A stretch of DNA of 21,467 nt from a virus: positions 1-21,467 of the IMG/VR virus record IMGVR_UViG_3300004369_000178. One strand, 5' to 3'. This document shows, in pieces, positions 14,087 to 21,175 of this stretch (position 1 is the stretch's first letter; every line of letters begins with the position of its first letter). Made by a program: the position numbers and the translations under genes. The notes under the pieces are model-generated. The model did not search any database and had not been told where the DNA came from. It saw nothing but the letters and a program-made list of their open reading frames with translations.

Positions 14087-14119
14087 GGGGACACCTAAAT
14101 AAGGGTGATCCCCCTTTTT
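14087..14119 (+). terminator. Terminator after tRNA-Ser with a late promoter in its loop
   Basis: GGGGACACC (14087-14095) pairs with GGTG-a-TCCCC (14104-14113) with one bulged A; a T-run follows at 14115-14119. The loop holds TAAATAAG. It should end transcripts from the promoter at 13759. Confidence 0.75.
14095..14101 (+). promoter_or_regulatory. Late promoter-like motif CTAAATA
   Basis: CTAAATA, a variant of the T4 late TATAAATA, sits in the loop of the terminator, 24 bases before ATG 14126. The distance suits a late promoter for the ligase-like/NMNAT-like gene. No Shine-Dalgarno sequence precedes the ATG. Confidence 0.5.
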
Positions 14120-14125
14120 CTGTAG

Positions 14126-15901
14126 ATGGCAACCCAGAATAAGCACCTGGAGCACCTGGAGGACGAGCTTATTAATTATGGGTATAATGGATATGTCGCC
14201 TCTAGAGATCTAATTCAAAGCTTTATCGACGAACTTGGTGGCCGTCCTAGTGGTAACATAAAGGTTACTACCAAATGGGACGGCGCTCCAGCTGTGGTTT
14301 GTGGCATCGACCCAGAGAGCGGCAACTTCTTCGTTGGCACCAAGTCTGTATTCAACAAGAAAGAACCAAAGGTAAATTTTACCGAAGAAGATATTGATAA
14401 GAATCATGGCGAGATCCCTGACCTAGCCAAGAAACTGAAGTATTGTCTGAAGTATTTTCCTGAACTGAAAGTCAAGGGAGTTATTCAGGGAGATCTTCTC
14501 TTCACGGATGAAGACGTTCAGACGAAAACGATTGACGGAGAACGTTTTTATACTGCTACTCCCAACACGCTGACGTATGCTTGGCCTGTAGATAGCAATC
14601 TTGGTAAGGCAGTAAATACTGCCAAGATCGGTGCTGTATTCCACACGTATTACAGCGGTACGGGTCCAGTCAATACTTTGTCTGCTGGTTTTGGTGTTGA
14701 TAAGTTCAACCTGAAATCCACTCGTAATGTATTCCTGGCAACTGCTACTGTAGATAACATCAGCGCCAAGTCTGGTCTTACTACTTCTGAAGAGCGTGTG
14801 CTGAAGTCTGTTGTCTCTGTTGTTGAACGGAATGCTTCTATTGCAAAAGAGTTTCTTGAGATCATCGCTCACGAAGCAGGCAAGCAATTCACGCTTGGTT
14901 ATACGATGAAGCGTTTCACGAACTCTTATGTGAAAGAAGGTAAGACCATCACTAATGTAAATGCTTTTATTAGTGGTTTTACAAAAGCATTTGAGAAAGC
15001 ATTAGTAGAAAAGATTGAGAGTCTGAAAACTGAAAAGTCCAAGGCACAGTATCGTGATGTTCTTGCTGATGGCATCTCTTATCTAGAGAACAACAACAGA
15101 GCATTCAAAGCATTCGTCGTGATGTATAACTCCTTCACGAATGCCAAGAACCTGATCAACCTGAAGCTTGCTGGGTTGAGCGACACTCGTGTATTCCTTC
15201 GCAGCGGTGACAACTTTGTGGTGACGAAGCCTGAAGGTTTTGTTGCTATCGTTGATGGCAAGGCAGTCAAGATTGTTGATCGTCTTGAGTTCTCTCGTGC
15301 TAACTTCACGCTAGAGAAGTCCTGGCGTCCTCCTGCTGGTGAGGGTGCAAAGGTTGCTGTATTCACGTTTGGTAGGTTCAACCCTCCTACTACTGGTCAT
15401 GAGCTGTTGATAAATAAGGTTAAGGAGTATGCTGCTGGTAATGACTATTTTGTATTTCCTAGTCACACTGTAGACAAGAAAGGAAAGAACCCTTTGACTG
15501 CTGCACAGAAAGTATCTTTCATGCAGATAATGTTTCCTTCTCACAAGAATAATATCATTTTGGATGAAACCATTCGTGATGCTATCAAAGCGTTGAAGTG
15601 GTTAGAAGGAAAGGGATATACGGATGCTATCTTTGTTGTTGGTTCTGATCGTGTTCCTGCTTTCCAATTCATCAAAAAATATAATGGCAAAGACTATAAC
15701 ATGAATACTGTTGAGATAAAGAGTGCTGGAGAAAGAGATCCAGATGCGGATGATGTCTCTGGTATGTCTGCAAGTAAAGTTCGGAAGGCAATAACTGAAG
15801 GAGATTTTGCTGTTGTGGGAAGCGCATTACCAAATTCTGTAAAAACTGATTCTGACTTTAAGAAGATGTATATTCAAGCAGTATTAGAGGGAATGGCATG
15901 A
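14126..15901 (+). CDS. Ligase-like (DUF6267-type) and NMNAT-like nucleotidyltransferase fusion
   Basis: A 591-residue two-domain protein. The N-terminal part has KVTTKWDGAPAVVCG (46-60), a K-x-D-G motif like motif I of ATP-dependent ligases and capping enzymes (K50 as the candidate adenylated lysine), then FFVGTKSVF (68-76) and VIQGDLLF (119-126); this matches the pattern I associate with DUF6267. The C-terminal part begins FTFGRFNPPTTGH (413-425), the HxGH-type nucleotide site of NMNAT/cytidylyltransferases, and has GMSASKVR (546-553), the counterpart of the ISxTxxR motif. The middle (about 150-400) is unassigned. Late-type promoter context. Roles in nucleic-acid end repair, RNA capping or NAD metabolism are possible; none is shown. 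Confidence 0.75.
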   Translation: MATQNKHLEHLEDELINYGYNGYVASRDLIQSFIDELGGRPSGNIKVTTKWDGAPAVVCGIDPESGNFFVGTKSVFNKKEPKVNFTEEDIDKNHGEIPDLAKKLKYCLKYFPELKVKGVIQGDLLFTDEDVQTKTIDGERFYTATPNTLTYAWPVDSNLGKAVNTAKIGAVFHTYYSGTGPVNTLSAGFGVDKFNLKSTRNVFLATATVDNISAKSGLTTSEERVLKSVVSVVERNASIAKEFLEIIAHEAGKQFTLGYTMKRFTNSYVKEGKTITNVNAFISGFTKAFEKALVEKIESLKTEKSKAQYRDVLADGISYLENNNRAFKAFVVMYNSFTNAKNLINLKLAGLSDTRVFLRSGDNFVVTKPEGFVAIVDGKAVKIVDRLEFSRANFTLEKSWRPPAGEGAKVAVFTFGRFNPPTTGHELLINKVKEYAAGNDYFVFPSHTVDKKGKNPLTAAQKVSFMQIMFPSHKNNIILDETIRDAIKALKWLEGKGYTDAIFVVGSDRVPAFQFIKKYNGKDYNMNTVEIKSAGERDPDADDVSGMSASKVRKAITEGDFAVVGSALPNSVKTDSDFKKMYIQAVLEGMA

Positions 15902-17658
15902 CATACGACTTAAAAAAAGAATTAAGAACCATAAATGAGTTCATAGACATTGATATTGTTGCGACAAAAATTAGAAGACTATTAAAACTAGTTAATATTG
16001 CTGCAGCACATGCATTCAAAGAAATGTATAATGAATTAAATGGCTTTCTATATGAAATTGATGGTGGTAATTCTGATATAGATGATAGTTCATCGTTGAT
16101 GGAAATACAGAAGTATGTAACTAATAAAACCAGTGTTCCATTTCATTATAAGATGACATGCGACGATGGAAATGCTTCGTATTGTAATTTAAATTCTAGA
16201 ACTTCTAGAGAACAATACATTAAATCTATGATTGAGTTTATAAATGCTCGACCAATAAAAAGCAAACTCAATATAACAGACATGAAATTTAAAAGTGACA
16301 ATGGTAAAAATCCTAGACTATTCATTCAAATGAGATACTCTCATGATAAGATGAATGCAAAAGGAAAAATAGAATCTAAAAATACAAATTTAAATTTTAA
16401 TTTTGCTCTCAAGTATGCTGGTAGTGCTGCTGATGCAAAAAAACTAGAGTCTTTAAAACCCTCTAATGTTACACCATCAATTCTAGATCGATGGATGACT
16501 CCTGATGAAATGTATAGGACAGTAATATCATATATTAATGGAAATAGTTTTCCAGTTTCTAGTCCTTCTGTGAAAAAATCTTATACCGATGCTGTGTCTG
16601 ATTCTTTCAACAGTCCTTCTTTGAAAGATAACTTGGGTATCGCACCAGATTTATCTTCGGAGTTTTTTGAAATACTTTCTGCGCTGAAATTAGGTAAACT
16701 TCTTTCTCAAAATAATGCAATGATGAAAGAGATTGTGGGATATCCCGACGAACCAATAAAAAAAATAGAATTGAATATCCCTCAAGCAGCAAACGAAGCT
16801 TTGATAGATTACAAAGTTGCTGTTAATGGTGAAAGAAATAATCCATTAAAAATTAGTGTGAAATCTAAAGTACGAGGATCTTCTACTGCTACTGTTAAGT
16901 TTACTACTGCATTTGCTAATGAAGCAGAAGTACATACTTGGTTTAAAAATTTAAAATTTGCTAGAGCCAAAAATTATAATGTAGGACAAAGAATGATAGC
17001 TGCTTCTTCTCTTGAATATAAAAACTATAGTGGTCGAGGAACTTTATATCCAATCAGAGCAGTGAGAAAACTTTTCTCTGGTTCCAAAAGATCTGTGATA
17101 AGATCCGACTTTAATTCTGTTTTGAGCACATCTTCAATGTCTATTGATGACTTTTATAAAGTAATTTCAATTCTCGATAAACAAATTTCTAGTGTTTCTA
17201 AAAATTACGAAGAATTGGATAACATGATATCTGATGAGAAACTGCTTCTCAAATCGAAAAACTTTATTGCGGATAATCTTTTCAAAGAACCGAGTAAGGC
17301 AAAGAAATTGAGAGAGAGTGTTCGTATGACAAAGGAAGATGCTGAAAAACATAGTCCCAATAATAAGTATACTTTTACGTTGAACAACATGGCATTACTG
17401 TGCGAGAGAGTGTTAGTTAGATCATCACAAAGAGATAGTAAGTCTAAATTTAATTTTTATAAATTATTTTATGATCAGGTCTTAAAAAAAGAAGCAGTGG
17501 TTTATGCTGTAACAAAAGTAGATGATAGTGGTCCTGAAGAAAAATTAGAGTACACTTTTAATAGTGCTAGAAATTTTAAACAGTATCAAAAATGGATTTC
17601 GTTGAGAACCAAAAATTATGCTAACAATTTACAAGATGCTTTGGGAATGGCGGTATGA
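15898..17658 (+). CDS. 586-aa AT-rich hypothetical protein
   Basis: It starts in an ATGA overlap with the previous gene and ends in an ATGA overlap with the next. Base composition is very different from its neighbour: 29% G+C over 16201-16500 (88/300) against 45% over 14281-14580 (135/300), by hand count. The protein is rich in Lys, Asn and Ser, soluble, with no signal peptide or membrane segment seen. LIDYKVAVNG ... LKISVKSK (302-324) faintly resembles a PD-(D/E)xK nuclease core (D304, K322), but the usual acidic residue before the lysine is a serine, so I do not assign it. It may be a foreign gene placed in the late region. Confidence 0.7.
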   Translation: MTYDLKKELRTINEFIDIDIVATKIRRLLKLVNIAAAHAFKEMYNELNGFLYEIDGGNSDIDDSSSLMEIQKYVTNKTSVPFHYKMTCDDGNASYCNLNSRTSREQYIKSMIEFINARPIKSKLNITDMKFKSDNGKNPRLFIQMRYSHDKMNAKGKIESKNTNLNFNFALKYAGSAADAKKLESLKPSNVTPSILDRWMTPDEMYRTVISYINGNSFPVSSPSVKKSYTDAVSDSFNSPSLKDNLGIAPDLSSEFFEILSALKLGKLLSQNNAMMKEIVGYPDEPIKKIELNIPQAANEALIDYKVAVNGERNNPLKISVKSKVRGSSTATVKFTTAFANEAEVHTWFKNLKFARAKNYNVGQRMIAASSLEYKNYSGRGTLYPIRAVRKLFSGSKRSVIRSDFNSVLSTSSMSIDDFYKVISILDKQISSVSKNYEELDNMISDEKLLLKSKNFIADNLFKEPSKAKKLRESVRMTKEDAEKHSPNNKYTFTLNNMALLCERVLVRSSQRDSKSKFNFYKLFYDQVLKKEAVVYAVTKVDDSGPEEKLEYTFNSARNFKQYQKWISLRTKNYANNLQDALGMAV

Positions 17659-17933
17659 AAAATTTTAGAAAACTACGAGAAGAAGCACTGCGTCAGCAAC
17701 ATAGACACGGTGATGTCTTTGCGGAGGGTGATGTAATCATGTCATCTATTACGGGCGAGAAAGGTACAATTCACCGCGCTGGTGTCAATTATGTTATTGC
17801 AATCACGGAGTCTGGAGACATGTTCCGTGCATGGATTAAGGATGTGCGGCACGTTAACGTGACGGACACTATAAATAAAGAAAGGAAAAGTAGTAGTATT
17901 TTCAACAATGGAAAGACAAAAACCAGTCAATAG
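17655..17933 (+). CDS. 92-aa protein with a KOW/SH3-like domain
   Basis: After a basic helix (MKNFRKLREEALRQQ) comes VFAEGDVIMSSITGEKGTIHR, then GVNYVIAITESGDMFRAWI: a strand-GD-strand-turn-strand pattern like KOW or SH3 barrels. The last ~20 residues (TDTINKERKSSS...) are low in complexity and are read across a late-promoter motif (17870-17877) and into the next gene, a 26-base overlap. Probably a virion or assembly accessory protein by position. Coupled to the 586-aa gene by ATGA. Confidence 0.6.
   Translation: MKNFRKLREEALRQQHRHGDVFAEGDVIMSSITGEKGTIHRAGVNYVIAITESGDMFRAWIKDVRHVNVTDTINKERKSSSIFNNGKTKTSQ
17870..17877 (+). promoter_or_regulatory. T4-type late promoter motif TATAAATA
   Basis: A perfect TATAAATA lies inside the 3' end of the 92-aa gene, 30 bases before ATG 17908. 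The spacing suits a late promoter for the probable structural gene that follows. AGGA at 17883-17886 is too far from the ATG to be its ribosome-binding site. Confidence 0.65.
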
Positions 17934-18954
17934 TGTGCAGCATAATGATGCCTACTCACAGGCACTAATTGAAGCTTATGGTAAGTGGATGGGTGGAGCA
18001 GGATTCCAACAGTCCACAATTGAAGAGGCTACTGCAATCCCAGCACCAGAAAAGAAAGAACTTGCAAGTCCTGGTCCTGCAGGTGGTGCTGATTCTTCTA
18101 CATCAATCCCATCCCTCACAGGAAAGGAGGCGAAAGCAGATGATTTCTCTACAAAGGATCCCAAAACAAATTCTGGTGCGCCTGATCCTGCTCCCAATCT
18201 TCGTGCTGGTACAGGTATCAAACAATCTCACGGATCAGAAATTAAAGACACCACGAAGGTGGTTGCAAGAGAAGAAGCCTGCGGTTTTTGTGGTGGGAAG
18301 GGGTGCTCCAAGTGCGAGAAGAAAGATAAGAAAGACATGAAGAAGGAAACTGTTGAGTTTGAACTCAATGGTGTCACCTACATGATGGAGAAGAAGAAAG
18401 GACTTGACGGTAAGGCTTGCTGGAAAGGTTACAAGCAGATGGGCACCAAGATGAAGGGTGGTAAACGTGTTGATAACTGTGTCAAAGCAGGTTATGAACC
18501 AGAAGGTAACATGCTTGAGTATTTTGAGAAGGATCCCAAGTCTGGCAAGATGGTCAAGAAGCACAACTGTGCAAAGAAAGTCAAGAAAGAAGGTCTTGAG
18601 TACACTGTCATCCCTGGTGAGCACACCATGCTTGAGGATGGCACTGTAACTCACTACGATATTATGAGAGAGACAACCATTCTTCATAACGTACCTGTAG
18701 AAGACCTTGAGATCATGATCAGTGAAGTTCATGAGCACGTTGTCAACGACGCAAAGAACAGAGAAGTTCTTGGTGAGAAGAAACTTGATCCTGTAGGCAA
18801 GGAAGACAAGGATGTAGATAACGACGGTGATCATGATAAGTCCGACAAGTATCTACTTGCTCGTCGTAAGAAAGTCTCCAAGATCATCAACACCAAGAAG
18901 AAGATGAAGGAGCAGGCAGAACTTCGTGCGGAGATCGAAGAAGAAAAAAAGTGA
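17908..18954 (+). CDS. Probable virion/assembly protein with zinc-knuckle-like and EF-hand-like motifs (348 aa)
   Basis: A charged protein. Residues 40-120 are Pro/Ala/Ser-rich and likely disordered. ACGFCGGKGCSKC (124-136) is a CxxC-x4-CxxC cluster resembling half of a DnaJ-type zinc site. CWKGYKQMGTKMKGGKRVDNC (171-191) is a repeat-like motif I associate with cyanophage structural proteins. VDNDGDHDKSD (303-313) has the spacing of a calcium-binding EF-hand or dockerin loop. The C-terminus is a basic coiled-coil-like helix. A late promoter precedes it, supporting a virion or scaffold role. No precise family is assigned. The stop overlaps the next GTG start. Confidence 0.6.
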   Translation: MERQKPVNSVQHNDAYSQALIEAYGKWMGGAGFQQSTIEEATAIPAPEKKELASPGPAGGADSSTSIPSLTGKEAKADDFSTKDPKTNSGAPDPAPNLRAGTGIKQSHGSEIKDTTKVVAREEACGFCGGKGCSKCEKKDKKDMKKETVEFELNGVTYMMEKKKGLDGKACWKGYKQMGTKMKGGKRVDNCVKAGYEPEGNMLEYFEKDPKSGKMVKKHNCAKKVKKEGLEYTVIPGEHTMLEDGTVTHYDIMRETTILHNVPVEDLEIMISEVHEHVVNDAKNREVLGEKKLDPVGKEDKDVDNDGDHDKSDKYLLARRKKVSKIINTKKKMKEQAELRAEIEEEKK

Positions 18955-19205
18955 AAGCCGCTTCCGTTGAAGTGATGCCAGACATCGAAGACGGAGCGGA
19001 AGATGCTTCTGCTAAAAAGAAGCATAAAAAATATGTTCTCGGTGCCTTGAAGAAGCAGCAAAAAGAATCTGTTGATCTAGAGGAGGTAGCACCCCCTGGA
19101 AAAAAGTATGAGAGGATGGTGAAGCACATTAAGAAGAACTATCCTAAAGACAAAGAGGGTATTGCATACGCTACTGCGTGGAAGCATAAGAACAAGAATA
19201 AATAA
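18951..19205 (+). CDS. 84-aa basic protein, probable structural/assembly accessory
   Basis: GTG 18951 overlaps the upstream stop as GTGA. The first 20 residues are acidic (VEVMPDIEDGAEDASAKKKH); the remainder is strongly basic. KKYERMVKHIKKNYP and GIAYATAWKHKNK (50-82) form a conserved-looking motif that I have the impression recurs in cyanophage virion proteins. The first in-frame ATG (MPDIEDG) is at codon 9, so a shorter product is possible. It probably works with the preceding gene. Confidence 0.6.
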   Translation: MKAASVEVMPDIEDGAEDASAKKKHKKYVLGALKKQQKESVDLEEVAPPGKKYERMVKHIKKNYPKDKEGIAYATAWKHKNKNK

Positions 19206-19224
19206 TAGGGTATACTATGCCCTA
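19206..19224 (+). other. Short hairpin containing a -10-like TATACT
   Basis: TAGGGTAT (19206-19213) pairs with ATGCCCTA (19217-19224), including one G-U pair, around a 3-base loop. TATACT (19211-19216) lies within it, but no -35 box is found at the right distance and no T-run follows, so it is neither a clear promoter nor a terminator. It lies in the gap before ATG 19230. Confidence 0.35.
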
Positions 19225-19229
19225 AAATC

Positions 19230-19448
19230 ATGCTTGCATTTTTACTTCCACTTGCATCAAAAATTATCTCTGATGCAGTATCTAAAATCCCCGATAACGA
19301 AGAACTAGGTGAGAAACTAATCGACATTTGTCTGGTTATTCTAGGCAAAGCCGTTAAACTCACGAAGACCGATATGGATGATCAACTCCTCGAAGTTGTA
19401 TCCGCCGCTATTAAAGCAAGAGAGGAAGCACCTGATGAAGGTGAGTGA
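19230..19448 (+). CDS. 72-aa hypothetical protein with hydrophobic helices
   Basis: The N-terminus MLAFLLPLASKIISDAVSK is hydrophobic but soon amphipathic, and a second helix GEKLIDICLVILGKAVKL (27-44) is hydrophobic enough to bury in a membrane or a protein core. The end is acidic (EEAPDEGE). Two short hydrophobic helices in a small late-region protein could suggest a holin-like role, but the pattern is equally compatible with a soluble helical bundle, and I do not assign it. A terminator follows eight bases after the stop. Confidence 0.6.
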   Translation: MLAFLLPLASKIISDAVSKIPDNEELGEKLIDICLVILGKAVKLTKTDMDDQLLEVVSAAIKAREEAPDEGE

Positions 19449-19455
19449 TATCTAT

Positions 19456-19486
19456 GGGAGAGGTGTATACACCTCTCCCTTTTTTT
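19456..19486 (+). terminator. Terminator with a perfect 10-bp stem
   Basis: GGGAGAGGTG (19456-19465) and CACCTCTCCC (19470-19479) form a perfect stem with the loop TATA; seven Ts follow (19480-19486). The last T is the first base of a late-promoter motif. It ends the block from 17908 to 19448. Confidence 0.92.
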
Positions 19487-19493
19487 ATAAATA
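19486..19493 (+). promoter_or_regulatory. T4-type late promoter motif TATAAATA fused to a terminator
   Basis: A perfect TATAAATA starts on the last T of the terminator T-run and lies 32 bases before ATG 19526. It should drive the Ig-like structural gene late in infection. The leader has no clear Shine-Dalgarno sequence. Confidence 0.75.
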
Positions 19494-19525
19494 TATACTA
19501 GGTAAAACGAACGCGCTGTAAAACC

Positions 19526-20107
19526 ATGTCCCTATACGGAAGAACAGACAGTGCTGCTAATGTGACCAAAGCTGGTCGTGGTATTGCAGCATCGTCACAA
19601 GCAAAACAAATTATTTTTGTTGACAACCAAGAAGCTGCTCTCAAAGAGAACAAGGATCGCGGCATTAACGCTCCTGGTTGGTGGTCTTATTACACCTATA
19701 CTGATGGTGAAGGAAACGTCCGTCACAAAGCAGAGATGCTTGTAACGATTGCTGGTCCCGATCTCAATACTAATGAGACCCAAAATGACGACGCAGTTGT
19801 GGCAGATTTCGCCATCGATATTGATTCTCAACCAGCAGCTGCTTCTGTATTAACTGGAGATCCTGCACAGTTTGTTGTTGCTGCAGTATCACGCCCAGCT
19901 GGCGGAACACTATCCTTCCAGTGGCAAGAAGATCAGGGTGCTGGATTCGTCAACCTTGCTGATGGTGGAGTATACAGCGGTGCTACTGCTGCAACTCTTG
20001 ACATCTCTGATGCTACAGGATTTGACACCTATCAGTATCGCGTAGTTGTCTCTGTTGTTGGTGGTGCTGATGTTACCTCCGATGCTGCTCTGCTCACCGT
20101 TGCTTGA
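19526..20107 (+). CDS. Virion protein with C-terminal Ig-like domain (193 aa)
   Basis: Residues 1-78 (MSLYGRTDSAANVTKAGRG ... GWWSYYTYTDGEGNVRHKAE ... MLVTIAG) form a compact N-terminal domain of a type I associate with cyanophage virion proteins. After a linker (about 79-100), residues 103-193 have an Ig-like pattern: FVVAAV, LSFQWQ (core W133), VYSGATAATLDIS, then D-x-Y-x-YRVVVSV and ALLTV. There are no cysteines, as is usual for phage Ig-like domains. Such domains decorate capsids or tails (for example Hoc) and bind surfaces weakly. It is the first gene after a late promoter. Confidence 0.7.
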   Translation: MSLYGRTDSAANVTKAGRGIAASSQAKQIIFVDNQEAALKENKDRGINAPGWWSYYTYTDGEGNVRHKAEMLVTIAGPDLNTNETQNDDAVVADFAIDIDSQPAAASVLTGDPAQFVVAAVSRPAGGTLSFQWQEDQGAGFVNLADGGVYSGATAATLDISDATGFDTYQYRVVVSVVGGADVTSDAALLTVA

Positions 20108-20114
20108 TGAGTAA

Positions 20115-20471
20115 ATGCTATTTGATGAGTTGACCCCAGACAACTGGGTAATGTTTGCTATTAAACATTACAATAATCCTAATTCTGTTACCTTTGATGA
20201 CTTTAAGAAAGATCTAAATAAGATTAAGTACATTAAAAGGTTGTTTCGTCGCTATGAAACTCATGGTGAATTGAAAACTCATCTTATATTAAATCATATC
20301 ATTGTGATGTATAATGTATTTGATGACGCTGCCACTCCTCTACTTTTTTATAAGATAGAGGCTACACATTGGTCGGCACTAAAAGCATTTATGCTTGTAC
20401 TTAACCGACTACCTGAATCTTTAAACAAAGAAGTTGATCAAGAATGTCTGAAGGAACTAAACCTACTGTAA
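20115..20471 (+). CDS. 118-aa hypothetical protein
   Basis: Starts at ATG 20115, seven bases after the Ig-like gene. The product is mostly helical and aromatic-rich: MLFDELTPDNWVMFAIKHYNNP, KYIKRLFRRYETHGELK, LILNHIIVMYNVF, then FYKIEATHWSALKAFMLVLNRLPESL. The compact pattern looks like a conserved T4-like phage protein of the late region, perhaps for virion assembly, but I cannot name a family. It overlaps the next gene by 28 bases. Confidence 0.65.
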   Translation: MLFDELTPDNWVMFAIKHYNNPNSVTFDDFKKDLNKIKYIKRLFRRYETHGELKTHLILNHIIVMYNVFDDAATPLLFYKIEATHWSALKAFMLVLNRLPESLNKEVDQECLKELNLL

Positions 20472-21163
20472 ATGAAATGATGGCAGGCAATGGTGCTGGT
20501 CTACAGATCCCACCTGCTTTCGTTTTTGTCAATCCTAGATCACATCGTCGTTATAAAAAAGCAAACCAAGACAAGGTAGATGGTCGCACCAAGGGTGCAA
20601 AATCAATGCTCTCTCGTATTCAGTCCCGTAAAAAAATGAAAGAAGAATTAGAAAAAACTATTTCTGAAGCTGCACCCTCGGAGACCGAGAGAGCGCAGAA
20701 GCAGATCGGTCAGATGAAAAAACTGAACCGTGCTAAAGATCTGCAGAAGAAGCGCGATGAAGCAAAGAAGAAGATGCAGAACAAGACCAAAGAAATGGAT
20801 GTTCTTATGAAGGCACGTATGTCTGACTTCAAAAAGAAAGCATCTGATCAAACCAAGAAACTTAAGAAAGAAGAAACTGACGTGACTACTAACATGATTA
20901 CTGAAACTGCTGCACAAATGGACGCACTGGATGTTGCAATGCAGGTCGCAACCTCCGAACTCAATCCTTCTGGCGTCGAATCATTTGCGAAGATCACCTT
21001 TGGTGATGGTTCGCAACAGAACCTGGACAATTTTTCAGCGAAGCGTATCGCTGCTTGTTATGCACAGCTGCCTGATGAGCAACAGACCCAGTTCCGCTAC
21101 ATGCTGAACAAAGACGCTGCTACTTATCAATCTGCTCTTGACTTTGCTATCCGTAACGTTTGA
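20444..21163 (+). CDS. 239-aa coiled-coil protein, probable virion/assembly protein
   Basis: Residues 1-45 contain LQIPPAFVFVNPRSHRRYKKA. Residues about 57-150 form a long, highly charged helix with Lys/Glu/Arg repeats (KKMKEELEKTIS, QMKKLNRAKDLQKKRDEAKK), a probable coiled coil. The C-terminal ~85 residues (TAAQMDALDVAMQVATSEL ... DEQQTQFRYMLNKDAATYQSAL) are helical and less charged. This resembles scaffold- or tail-type proteins, but no family is certain. The last gene follows after 12 bases with a strong ribosome-binding site. Confidence 0.6.
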   Translation: MSEGTKPTVNEMMAGNGAGLQIPPAFVFVNPRSHRRYKKANQDKVDGRTKGAKSMLSRIQSRKKMKEELEKTISEAAPSETERAQKQIGQMKKLNRAKDLQKKRDEAKKKMQNKTKEMDVLMKARMSDFKKKASDQTKKLKKEETDVTTNMITETAAQMDALDVAMQVATSELNPSGVESFAKITFGDGSQQNLDNFSAKRIAACYAQLPDEQQTQFRYMLNKDAATYQSALDFAIRNV

Positions 21164-21175
21164 TAGAGGAGCACC

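Noticed and set aside
15408-15415. GATAAATA as a late promoter
   Set aside because: It is internal to the ligase/NMNAT fusion gene with no downstream start that would need it.
20214-20220. CTAAATA as a late promoter
   Set aside because: It lies in the middle of the 118-aa gene, far from any start codon, and is likely a chance match in AT-rich coding DNA.
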